The position numbers and the translations under genes were made by a program. Shown piece by piece: positions 8,209 through 14,800 of a DNA stretch of 30,768 nucleotides. Source of the stretch: JAWVFK01 sp033856175 (lineage in GTDB: Bacteria; Actinomycetota; Thermoleophilia; Solirubrobacterales; 70-9); assembly GCA_033856175.1 (NCBI GenBank), contig JAWVFK010000003.1:1-30768 (forward strand). The letters run 5' to 3'. The notes beneath the pieces are model-generated. The model was not told the DNA's origin and ran no database searches. It worked only from the letters and a program-made list of their open reading frames with translations. The number at the start of each line of letters is the position of its first letter. Within the stretch, counting starts at the first letter, position 1.

Positions 8209-8643
8209 GTGACGGGCGTCCATCTGTTGGTTGGAGGGGCGGTCGTCGTCCTCAACCTGGTTGCCGGGGTCTGGGGCGGCCTCGCCTGGCTCACGCAGCG
8301 GCCCTCGGTGGGCTTTTGGTACGCGCTGCGCGCCGCTCAGGTCGCCGTCGTCGCCCAGGTGCTGCTCGGCGGGCTGCTCGTCTCGACCGGTCACCAGGCC
8401 GGCGACGGGCTCCACTACGTCTACGGGATCCTGCCGCTCTTGGTCTCCCTGCTCGCCGAGGCGGCGCGAGCCGGGGCAGCCGAGCGCGAGCTCGGCGATG
8501 CCGACTTCGAGGCCCTGCCGCGCGAGAGCCAGCGGGCGATCGCGCTGGCGATCGTCCGTCGCGAGGCGGGGATCATGGCCGTCTCGGCGCTGGTCGTCTT
8601 CGGCCTCGCCGTTCGCGCCGCGACGACCAGCGGCGCGCTCTAG
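8209..8643 (+). CDS. small four-helix membrane protein, function unknown
   Basis: I do not recognise this 144-residue protein. It has four hydrophobic segments at about residues 6-27, 36-59, 67-85 and 119-137. A hydrophilic loop near 86-118 is rich in acidic and arginine residues. Histidines H5, H62 and H69 lie near membrane boundaries (H62 and H69 in STGHQAGDGLHYVYG). Bound heme or quinone is conceivable but not shown. I chose the GTG at 8209 because the first helix begins right after it; the frame is open upstream to 8086 but that stretch is hydrophilic and covers the two inverted repeats. It diverges from the nuo operon and its TAG stop shares the CTAG at 8640-8643 with the stop of the converging flavin reductase gene. 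Confidence 0.7.
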   Translation: MTGVHLLVGGAVVVLNLVAGVWGGLAWLTQRPSVGFWYALRAAQVAVVAQVLLGGLLVSTGHQAGDGLHYVYGILPLLVSLLAEAARAGAAERELGDADFEALPRESQRAIALAIVRREAGIMAVSALVVFGLAVRAATTSGAL

Positions 8644-9128
8644 CCCTGGCCAAGCCCTCTATAGAGACCGCGGTGGAAGACCAGCGGCTCGCCGTCGCGC
8701 TCGGCCAGGTCGATCACGGCGCCGGTGACGATGACGTGGTCGCCGCCGCCGAGGACGTCGCGCAGCTCGCAGCCGATCCAGACGATCGCCTCGTCGAGCG
8801 CCGGGATCTCGCTGCGCTCGGAGTGGCCGATGTCGACCCATTTCTCCTCCTCGGGCTGCTTGCCGGCGAACCGGCGGGCGAGGCCCTCCGATCCGGCGGC
8901 GAGGACGTTGATGGCGAAGCGGCCGGCCTGCTCGACCGAGCGCAGCGTCCGCGAGCCGCGGTCGAGGCAGGCGAGCATCAGCATCGGCTCGAGCGAGAGC
9001 GAGCAGACGGCGTTTGCGGTCGCCCCCGAGAGGCCGCCGTCGCCGCGGGCGGTCACGACCGTGACGCCGGTGGGCAGCTGCCCCAGGGCGCGGCGGAAGG
9101 CGTCGGGGTCGGGCGGTGGCGAGGGCAT
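8640..9128 (-). CDS. flavin reductase-like FMN-binding split-barrel protein
   Basis: The 162-residue protein has the flavin reductase-like domain that reduces FMN or FAD with NAD(P)H, often for a two-component monooxygenase. Diagnostic parts are FRRALGQLPTGVTVVTA at the N-terminus, GATANAVCSLSLEPMLMLACL in the flavin-binding region, RFAINVLA, and the closing GEPLVFHRGLYRGLG. It is close to the usual 160-180 residue length. No partner monooxygenase is in the window, so the acceptor of the reduced flavin is unknown. The ATG at 9128 has AAGG five bases upstream; the frame continues to 9179 but would run into the divergent cytochrome gene. A TAGACT hexamer lies upstream at 9143-9148. Confidence 0.88.
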   Translation of the reverse strand: MPSPPPDPDAFRRALGQLPTGVTVVTARGDGGLSGATANAVCSLSLEPMLMLACLDRGSRTLRSVEQAGRFAINVLAAGSEGLARRFAGKQPEEEKWVDIGHSERSEIPALDEAIVWIGCELRDVLGGGDHVIVTGAVIDLAERDGEPLVFHRGLYRGLGQG

Positions 9129-9142
9129 GGGGGCCTTGCCTG

Positions 9143-9152
9143 AGTCTATGAT
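9143..9152. promoter_or_regulatory. overlapping divergent -10-like hexamers (flavin reductase / cytochrome)
   Basis: TATGAT on the plus strand (9147-9152) lies eight bases before the cytochrome GTG. TAGACT on the minus strand (9143-9148) lies 14 bases before the flavin reductase ATG. The start-to-start spacer is only 32 bp, so the two promoters must overlap. No -35 elements are convincing. Confidence 0.35.
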
Positions 9153-9160
9153 GCGCGCGC

Positions 9161-9550
9161 GTGCGACCCGGCCTCTCAACCATTGCGCTGATCGCTCTCG
9201 CGCTCGTTCTCGGCGCCTGCGGCAAGCAGGGGATCTCCGTGCCCGCGGAGGCTCCCGAGCACTCCGGAGCCGTCCTCTTCGCCGAGCGCTGCTCCGGCTG
9301 TCACACGATCTCGGCCGCCGGCACCCAGGGGTCGGGCAATCGGGGCGCGCGCAACCAGGGCCCCAACTTCGACCAGCGCAAGGAGAGCTTCGCCGACGTC
9401 CTCTTCGCGATCCGCAACGGCGGCTTCTCCGGCGCGATCATGCCTCAGAACATCGTCACCGGCAAAGACGCCAACGAGGTCGCGGCGTTCCTCGACAAGT
9501 ACTCCGGTCGCGACGCCAAGCGCCCCCTGCGCCCGGGCGCGGGCCAGTAG
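9161..9550 (+). CDS. lipoprotein cytochrome c, single heme
   Basis: This 129-residue exported electron carrier has a lipoprotein signal (hydrophobic residues 5-17, lipobox LGAC with C20), so it should be anchored to the outer face of the membrane. The covalent heme site is C44-S-G-C47-H48, and M94 in GAIMPQN is the probable sixth iron ligand. The size and layout match small class I cytochromes that feed a terminal oxidase. Partners are not in the window, though the nuo operon nearby is also respiratory. The GTG at 9161 is the only start that keeps the signal peptide; nearby ATGs at 9148 and 9151 are out of frame. No Shine-Dalgarno sequence is seen, and TATGAT eight bases upstream suggests leaderless transcription. 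The stop is followed directly by serS. Confidence 0.9.
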   Translation: MRPGLSTIALIALALVLGACGKQGISVPAEAPEHSGAVLFAERCSGCHTISAAGTQGSGNRGARNQGPNFDQRKESFADVLFAIRNGGFSGAIMPQNIVTGKDANEVAAFLDKYSGRDAKRPLRPGAGQ

Positions 9551-10822
9551 TTGCTTGACCTGAAGCTCCTGCGCGAGGACCCCGAGGGGGTCAAGGCGGC
9601 GCTGGCGCGGCGCGGTCCCGAGGCGGTCGCGGCGGTCGAGGAGCTGCTCGAGCTCGACGGCCGCCGCCGTGAGTTGCTGCCGGAGATCGAGAGCCGGCGT
9701 GCCCGCCAGAACGAGGCCAACGACGCGATCGCGACGGCCAAGCGCGAGGGCGGCGACGCCGCCGAGGCGATCGCCGAGATGCGTGGGATCGCCGCCGAGG
9801 TCAAGCGCCTCGAGGCCGAGCTCGCCGAGATCGAGTCGGCTCGCGACGCCGTCGCCCTGGCGGTCCCGAACCCGCCCGACCCGACGGCCCCTGACGGCGA
9901 CACCGAGGAGGACGCCGAGGTCCTGCGCGAGGTCGGCGAGCGGCCCGAGTTCGACTTCGAGCCGCGCGATCACATCGAGCTCTGCGGCGAGCGGCTGATC
10001 GGCGTCGAGAAGGCCGCCCGGGTCTCCGGCGCCCGCTTCGCCTACCTCTTCGGCGACCTGGTGATGCTCGAGCTGGCGCTGGTGCGGTTCACGCTCGAGC
10101 TGCTCGCCGGCGAAGGCCACATGCCGGTCTCGCCGCCGGTGCTCGTGCGCGAGGAGGCGCTGACCGGGACCGGCTTCTTCCCCGGCGACCGCGAGACGAT
10201 CTACGAGATCCCCCGCGACGAGCTCTTCCTCGTCGGCACCTCCGAGGTCTCGCTGGCCGCCCTGCACATGGACGAGATCCTCGACCCGGGGGCGCTGCCG
10301 CTGCGCTACGCCGGCTTCTCGACCTGCTTCCGTCGCGAGGCCGGCGCCGCCGGCAAGGACACGCGGGGGATCTTTCGGGTCCACCAGTTCGACAAGGTCG
10401 AGATGTTCTCGTTCGTCGAGGCCGACCAGTCGGCGGCCGAGCACGAGCGCCTGCTCGGCCTGCAGGAGCGCATCCTGCAGGCGCTCGAGCTGCCCTATCG
10501 CGTCGTCGACATCCCGGTCGGCGACCTCGGTGCCTCGGCGGCGAAGAAGTACGACTGCGAGGCCTGGATCCCGAGCCAGGGCCGCTACCGTGAGCTGACC
10601 TCGTGCTCGAACACGACCGACTACCAGGCGCGCAGGCTGCGCTGCCGCTACCGGCCCGGCGCCGAGCAGCCGCCGCGCTATCCGCACACGCTCAACGGCA
10701 CCGCCGTCGCCGTCGGACGAACGTTGATCGCGCTGATCGAGAACCACCAGCGAGCCGATGGGTCGATTACGGTCCCCAGCGCATTGCACGATCTGGGAGC
10801 ACCTGAGAGGATCGGCGGATGA
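9551..10822 (+). CDS. serS: seryl-tRNA synthetase
   Basis: The enzyme charges tRNA-Ser (and tRNA-Sec) with serine; 423 residues, a normal length. The N-terminal third (about 25-100) is a charged coiled-coil arm that grips the long variable arm of tRNA-Ser. Catalytic motifs follow: the serine-binding T230-S231-E232, motif 2 FRREAGAAG at 260-268 with a following GIFRVHQFDKVEMF, ELTSCSNTTDYQARRL, and motif 3 LNGTAVAVGRTLIALIEN with G389-R390. The start is the TTG at 9551, next to the stop of the cytochrome gene; it gives the familiar N-terminus LDLKLLREDPE. No Shine-Dalgarno sequence is seen, so translation may be coupled. The stop overlaps the next ATG by four bases. Confidence 0.97.
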   Translation: MLDLKLLREDPEGVKAALARRGPEAVAAVEELLELDGRRRELLPEIESRRARQNEANDAIATAKREGGDAAEAIAEMRGIAAEVKRLEAELAEIESARDAVALAVPNPPDPTAPDGDTEEDAEVLREVGERPEFDFEPRDHIELCGERLIGVEKAARVSGARFAYLFGDLVMLELALVRFTLELLAGEGHMPVSPPVLVREEALTGTGFFPGDRETIYEIPRDELFLVGTSEVSLAALHMDEILDPGALPLRYAGFSTCFRREAGAAGKDTRGIFRVHQFDKVEMFSFVEADQSAAEHERLLGLQERILQALELPYRVVDIPVGDLGASAAKKYDCEAWIPSQGRYRELTSCSNTTDYQARRLRCRYRPGAEQPPRYPHTLNGTAVAVGRTLIALIENHQRADGSITVPSALHDLGAPERIGG

Positions 10823-11460
10823 TCGCCAGGCAAAAGCGCCGCGTCCTTCTCTGCGACGACCACGAGATCGTCCGCGAGGCGATCAAGCTGCGGATGGCCG
10901 ACTCGGACGAGGTCGAGATCGTCGGCGAGGCCTCGGACGGCCGCGAGGTCGTCGACAAGGTCACCGAGCTCGAGCCCGACGTCGTGATCATCGACGTCGA
11001 GATGCCGAAGCGCGACGGCATCGAGGGAACGCGCGAGCTGCTCAAGGTCCGCCCCGATACCAAGGTCATCGTCTTCACCGCCCACGCCCAGCCCGACCTG
11101 CTCTCGCTGGCGCTGCGCGCCGGCGCCTCCGGCTACGTGCTGAAGTCGGCCCCGGCCGAGGACATCGCCCGCGCCGTCAAGGTCGTCTCCGGCGGCGGCA
11201 CCTTCCTCGGCGGCGAGTTCGGCCCCGGCCGCGCCGCCGGCCTCGACAAGCTCGTCGCCCTCTCGCCCCGCGAGCGCCAGGTGCTGGAGCTGCTTGCCGA
11301 GGGCCTGCGCGTCAACGACATCGCCGAGCGCCTCACGCTGAGCCCGGCCACGGTCCACACCCACGTCCGCAACGCGATCGCCCGGCTCGAGGTCGACACG
11401 AGGACCGAGGCCGTGGCGCTGGCCGTCCGCTTCAGCTATCTGGGGGCGGGAGGCGAGTAG
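10819..11460 (+). CDS. NarL/FixJ-family response regulator
   Basis: This 213-residue two-component transcription regulator has a receiver domain (about 8-125) and a LuxR-type helix-turn-helix (about 145-205). Receiver residues are complete: acidic pair D13-D14, phosphoacceptor D59 in IIDVEMPK, T87 and K109. The DNA-binding domain begins LSPRERQVLELLAEGL and has the recognition region SPATVHTHVRNAIARL. The ATG overlaps the serS stop (ATGA), so it is probably co-transcribed with serS. No kinase gene adjoins it; the orphan kinase at 13061 is a possible but unproven partner. Its stop abuts the converging msrB stop with no spacer. Confidence 0.93.
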   Translation: MIARQKRRVLLCDDHEIVREAIKLRMADSDEVEIVGEASDGREVVDKVTELEPDVVIIDVEMPKRDGIEGTRELLKVRPDTKVIVFTAHAQPDLLSLALRAGASGYVLKSAPAEDIARAVKVVSGGGTFLGGEFGPGRAAGLDKLVALSPRERQVLELLAEGLRVNDIAERLTLSPATVHTHVRNAIARLEVDTRTEAVALAVRFSYLGAGGE

Positions 11461-11877
11461 CTACTCGTCGCCGGCCTGCTCGGCCGGCTTCTCGTCGAGC
11501 GTCAGCGCCGCCGAGTTGATGCAGTAGCGCTGGCCGGTCGGCTGCGGGCCGTCCTCGAAGACGTGGCCGAGGTGGCCACCGCAGCGGGCGCAGACGACCT
11601 CGGTGCGGCGCATGAACATGCTGTCGTCGGATCGCAGCTCGACGTTCTCATCGGCGACCGGGTCCCAGAAGCTCGGCCAGCCGGTGCCGGAGTCGAACTT
11701 CGTGTCGGAGTCGAACAGCTCGAGCCCGCAGGCGGCGCAGCGGTACGTGCCATCGGTCTTCTCGTCGTGGTAGACGCCGGTGAAGGCGCGCTCGGTGCCG
11801 TGCTCGCGGAGGATCTCGTACTGCTCAGGCGTCAGCTCGGCGCGCCACTGCTCCTCTGACTTCTCCAGCTTCTCCAT
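11461..11877 (-). CDS. msrB: peptide-methionine (R)-S-oxide reductase MsrB
   Basis: The enzyme repairs the R-epimer of methionine sulfoxide in proteins. The protein has 138 residues from the ATG at 11877. The four zinc ligands are C47, C50, C96 and C99 (CAAC and CARC). The catalytic cysteine is C119 in GQRYCINSAAL, and GTGWPSFW is the usual family segment. It is a stand-alone MsrB with no MsrA domain. A TTG at 11883 would add two residues. There is no Shine-Dalgarno sequence, and TAGTCT seven bases upstream suggests a leaderless message. It diverges from the sigma factor gene. Confidence 0.95.
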   Translation of the reverse strand: MEKLEKSEEQWRAELTPEQYEILREHGTERAFTGVYHDEKTDGTYRCAACGLELFDSDTKFDSGTGWPSFWDPVADENVELRSDDSMFMRRTEVVCARCGGHLGHVFEDGPQPTGQRYCINSAALTLDEKPAEQAGDE

Positions 11878-11884
11878 GTCCAAG

Positions 11885-11890
11885 AGACTA
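11885..11890 (-). promoter_or_regulatory. candidate -10 element of msrB
   Basis: TAGTCT on the minus strand ends seven bases before the msrB ATG, which has no ribosome-binding site. This placement fits leaderless transcription. Confidence 0.35.
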
Positions 11891-11905
11891 GAGCGTGGCT
11901 GATGT

Positions 11906-11927
11906 CGCCCGTCCTGCGTGACGGGTG
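11906..11927 (+). repeat. hairpin in the presumed sigma factor leader
   Basis: CCCGTC (11908-11913) and GACGGG (11920-11925) pair around a six-base loop, extended by a wobble and a C-G pair to an eight-pair stem. If translation begins at the GTG 11950 this lies in the leader or promoter; if it begins at the ATG 11902 it is coding. Confidence 0.35.
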
Positions 11928-11949
11928 CCTCAGCGGGTATGGGGAGACG

Positions 11950-13002
11950 GTGACGACTGCAACGGCAGCCGAGCGGGTCTCGGCGATGCTCGATCGAGCC
12001 GAGGCCGGCTCGTGCCTCGAGCTCTCCGAGCTGGACCAGCTATGCGCCGAGCTCGACCTCTCACAGGACCAGGTCGACGCGATCCATGAGGAGATCGCCG
12101 AGCGCGGCATCGCCCTCAGCGACGACTGCGGCAGGGAGCTGGCCGAGCCCACGTCGTTCCGCAACGACGAGCTCGCCGCGACGACCACCGACGCCCTGCA
12201 GATCTTTCTCAACGAGCTGCGCCATCACCCGCTGCTGACCAAGGAGGAAGAGGTCGAGCTCTCCAAGCAGGTCGAGCGGGGAGAGCTGGGCGCCAAGGAG
12301 AGGCTCGTCAACTCGAACCTTCGGCTCGTCGTCGCCAACGCCAAGCGCTACCAGAACCAGGGCCTGCCGTTCCTCGACCTGATCCAGGAGGGCACCCTGG
12401 GATTGATCCGAGCCGCCGAGAAGTTCGACTGGCGCCGCGGCTTCAAGTTCTCCACCTACGCGACCTACTGGATTCGGCAGGCGATCATGCGGGCGATCGA
12501 CACCAAGGCGCGGACGATCCGGCTCTCGACCGAAGTCGCTCAGCGCCAGCGCAAGCTCTCCCAGGCGGAGTCGAAGTTGCTGGCAAAGCTCGGCCGCGAT
12601 CCAACCGTCGAGGAGCTGGCCGTCGCGGCGGAGCTGACCGAGGACCAGGTCACCCGCCTGCGTGAGGCGCCTCGCGCCGCGATCAGCCTCGAAGCGCCGG
12701 TCGGCGATGACGGCGACGCCGAGCTCGGCCAGATGCTTTCGACCGATGAGGTCAGCCCCGATCGCCAGGTCGAGCTGACCCTCACCGAGCAGGCGCTGCG
12801 CGCGGCCGTCGACGAGCTTCCCGACCGTGAGCGCAAGGTCCTAGAGCTGCGATACGGCCTCGGTGTCGACGAGGTGACGACGATGAGCGAGGTCGGCCGT
12901 CGCCTCGGGATCTCTGGCACCGCTGTCAAGGATGTCGAGCGCCGGGCCCTGGCGCGGCTGGCCGAGCGGCGTGAGCTCGCCGGCCTCGGCAACGACGACT
13001 GA
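11950..13002 (+). CDS. RpoD-like sigma-70 factor (alternative, group 2-like)
   Basis: This sigma factor of about 350 residues directs RNA polymerase to promoters. Region 1.2/2 is near canonical: DALQIFLNELRHHPLLTKEEE, NLRLVVANAKRYQNQGLPF, DLIQEGTLGLIRAAEKFDW, then KFSTYATYWIRQAIMRAID. Regions 3 and 3.2 follow (ISLEAPVGDDGDAELGQML). Region 4 is ELPDRERKVLELRYGLGVDE with a helix-turn-helix around GRRLGISGTAVKDVERRAL. That recognition helix departs from the TRERIRQIEAKAL of principal sigma factors, so I think this is an alternative factor rather than the housekeeping one. The N-terminal 70 residues are acidic. I prefer the GTG at 11950, preceded by GGGGAG; an ATG at 11902 would add 16 residues but has no ribosome-binding site. 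Confidence 0.88.
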   Translation: MTTATAAERVSAMLDRAEAGSCLELSELDQLCAELDLSQDQVDAIHEEIAERGIALSDDCGRELAEPTSFRNDELAATTTDALQIFLNELRHHPLLTKEEEVELSKQVERGELGAKERLVNSNLRLVVANAKRYQNQGLPFLDLIQEGTLGLIRAAEKFDWRRGFKFSTYATYWIRQAIMRAIDTKARTIRLSTEVAQRQRKLSQAESKLLAKLGRDPTVEELAVAAELTEDQVTRLREAPRAAISLEAPVGDDGDAELGQMLSTDEVSPDRQVELTLTEQALRAAVDELPDRERKVLELRYGLGVDEVTTMSEVGRRLGISGTAVKDVERRALARLAERRELAGLGNDD

Positions 13003-13019
13003 GCGGTGCCGTTATCGGC

Positions 13020-13038
13020 GAGCCGGTTTGACCGGCTC
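13020..13038 (+). terminator. hairpin after the sigma factor gene, possible terminator
   Basis: GAGCCGGT (13020-13027) and ACCGGCTC (13031-13038) form a perfect eight-pair stem with a TTG loop, starting 17 bases after the sigma stop. No T-run follows, so it may be a factor-assisted terminator, an mRNA 3'-end stabiliser or an operator for the kinase gene that starts at 13061. Confidence 0.4.
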
Positions 13039-13060
13039 AAGCGATTTGGCCGAACGGCCG

Positions 13061-14800
13061 ATGCTCCCCTCGAGAGTTGTGGCAGCGATCCCCGCCAGCG
13101 CACCTGCGACGAATGAGTCGCGGCCCTCGAGGCTTCGTGATCGGGTGCTGGCCAGCCTTCCTCGCGGCCAGAGCCTGCCGCCCGAGGAATGGGAGCGCCG
13201 TCATCACGTCCTGCTGATCGCCGCCTGGCTTCAGGTGCCCGCCCTGGGCCTCTTTGCCATCGCCCAGCACTACGGCGCCCTGCACATAGCGGGCCACGTT
13301 CTGCTGGTTGCGATGTTCGCCGTCCTTGGCGGTACCCGCGGGATGAGGCGGCGGCTTCGATCGGTCTATGTGGCGCTGTCCTTCCTCACCGGCGCGGCGA
13401 TCGCCGTCCACTCGGCCCACGGCCTGACCGAGGCCCACTTCTACTTCTTCGTCGTCATCGTCGCCCTGACGCTCTACGAGGACTGGGTCCCCTTCCTGCT
13501 GGCTGTCGCCTATGTGGCTCTCCATCACGGCGTCCTCGGCGCCATTGATCGCAGCGAGGTCTACAACCACGCCGGCAACCCCTGGCTGTGGGCGGGGATC
13601 CACGCCGCGTTCGTTCTCGCCGCGGGCGCGGTGGCGCTCGTCGCCTGGCGGCTCAACGAGGACGTTCGCGCCGCCGCTCACAGCTCGGAGCGCGCCCGCG
13701 TTCGCAGCGACGCCCGCTATCGCCAGATAGTCCAGCGCGCCGGCCAGGGAGTTTGGATCACCGACTCCCACAACCTGACGAGCTTCGTCAACCCGTCGCT
13801 GATGAAGATGCTCGGCTACGAGGCCGACGAGATGATCGGCCGGCCGCTTGGCGACTTCCTTCACGACGACCCGAGCGTCGACGCCGATTCAAACGGCCAT
13901 GTTCCCCAGGCGACGGCCGACCAGCAACAGGTAGCGCTCCACCGCCGCGACGGCAGTCACCTCTGGGTCCTGCTCTCCACCAGCGCTCTCGGCGATGGTG
14001 AGGGGGGCTCGCTGATGATCGTGACCGATGTCGACGAGCGGGTACGCGCCCAGAGCGAGGCCGAGCGCCTCAAGTCCGAGTTCTTCGCCCTCGTCTCGCA
14101 TGAGCTGCGAACGCCGCTGACGTCGATCACCGGCTATCTCGCCCTCGTCGAGGAGGTCGAGGGGCCGACGATGTCCGACAGCGGCCGCCAGTTCGTCCAG
14201 GTCGTCGATCGCAACACCAGGCGGCTGGAGCATCTGGTCACCGACCTGCTGATGCTGACCCAGGTCGAGGCCGGCGCCCTCGCGCTGCGCCACGAGCCGG
14301 TGGATCTGAGCTCGCAGGCCGCTCAGGCCGTTGAGGCGGCGGGGCCGGCTGCGGCCGCAAAGGGTCTGCAGGTCCACCTCGACGCCGACGCCGGAATCGT
14401 CTGCAGCGGTGACGGCGAGCGGCTGGGCCAGGTATTCGACAACCTGATCTCCAACGCGATCAAGTTCACCCCGGAGGGCGGGCACATTCAGGTCAGCATC
14501 AAGGCCGATGCGGACCAGGCCACCGTCGAGGTCTCCGACAGTGGCCCCGGGATCGCCGCCGGCGAGCAGCGCCATCTCTTCGAGCGCTTCTTCCGCGCCA
14601 GCAAGGCGCGGGCCGAGCACATCCAGGGCGTCGGCCTTGGGCTGGCGATCGTCAAGGTGATCGTCGAGATGCACGGCGGCAACATCTCGGTCCAGAGCGA
14701 GGAAGGCTCCGGCAGTGTCTTCCGCGTCCAGCTACCGATGGGCGTCGATCAGCCCGATCAGCCGCAGCCGGTGTTGTTGCCGCAGCTCGAGCACGTGTAG
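13061..14800 (+). CDS. membrane sensor histidine kinase with PAS domain
   Basis: This is a two-component kinase of 579 residues. Residues about 45-190 hold five or six membrane helices with many histidines (HSAHGLTEAHFYFFVV, then ALHHGVLG and YNHAGNPWLW). A PAS domain follows at about 225-330 (IVQRAGQGVWITDSHNL). HisKA has the phosphoacceptor H347 in SHELRTPLTS. The ATPase domain has the N-box DNLISNAIKFTPEGG, the G1 box DSGPGIAAG and the G2 box GVGLGLAIV. No HAMP domain or extracytoplasmic loop of size is seen, so the signal is likely within the membrane or sensed by PAS. The ATG at 13061 has no clear Shine-Dalgarno sequence; a GTG at 13079 is an alternative. No regulator adjoins it. Its last 14 codons and stop overlap the 3' end of nrdJ on the other strand. 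Confidence 0.9.
   Translation: MLPSRVVAAIPASAPATNESRPSRLRDRVLASLPRGQSLPPEEWERRHHVLLIAAWLQVPALGLFAIAQHYGALHIAGHVLLVAMFAVLGGTRGMRRRLRSVYVALSFLTGAAIAVHSAHGLTEAHFYFFVVIVALTLYEDWVPFLLAVAYVALHHGVLGAIDRSEVYNHAGNPWLWAGIHAAFVLAAGAVALVAWRLNEDVRAAAHSSERARVRSDARYRQIVQRAGQGVWITDSHNLTSFVNPSLMKMLGYEADEMIGRPLGDFLHDDPSVDADSNGHVPQATADQQQVALHRRDGSHLWVLLSTSALGDGEGGSLMIVTDVDERVRAQSEAERLKSEFFALVSHELRTPLTSITGYLALVEEVEGPTMSDSGRQFVQVVDRNTRRLEHLVTDLLMLTQVEAGALALRHEPVDLSSQAAQAVEAAGPAAAAKGLQVHLDADAGIVCSGDGERLGQVFDNLISNAIKFTPEGGHIQVSIKADADQATVEVSDSGPGIAAGEQRHLFERFFRASKARAEHIQGVGLGLAIVKVIVEMHGGNISVQSEEGSGSVFRVQLPMGVDQPDQPQPVLLPQLEHV

Noticed and set aside
9176..10789. Long minus-strand frame opposite serS
   Set aside because: serS on the plus strand has all synthetase motifs; the opposite frame has none.
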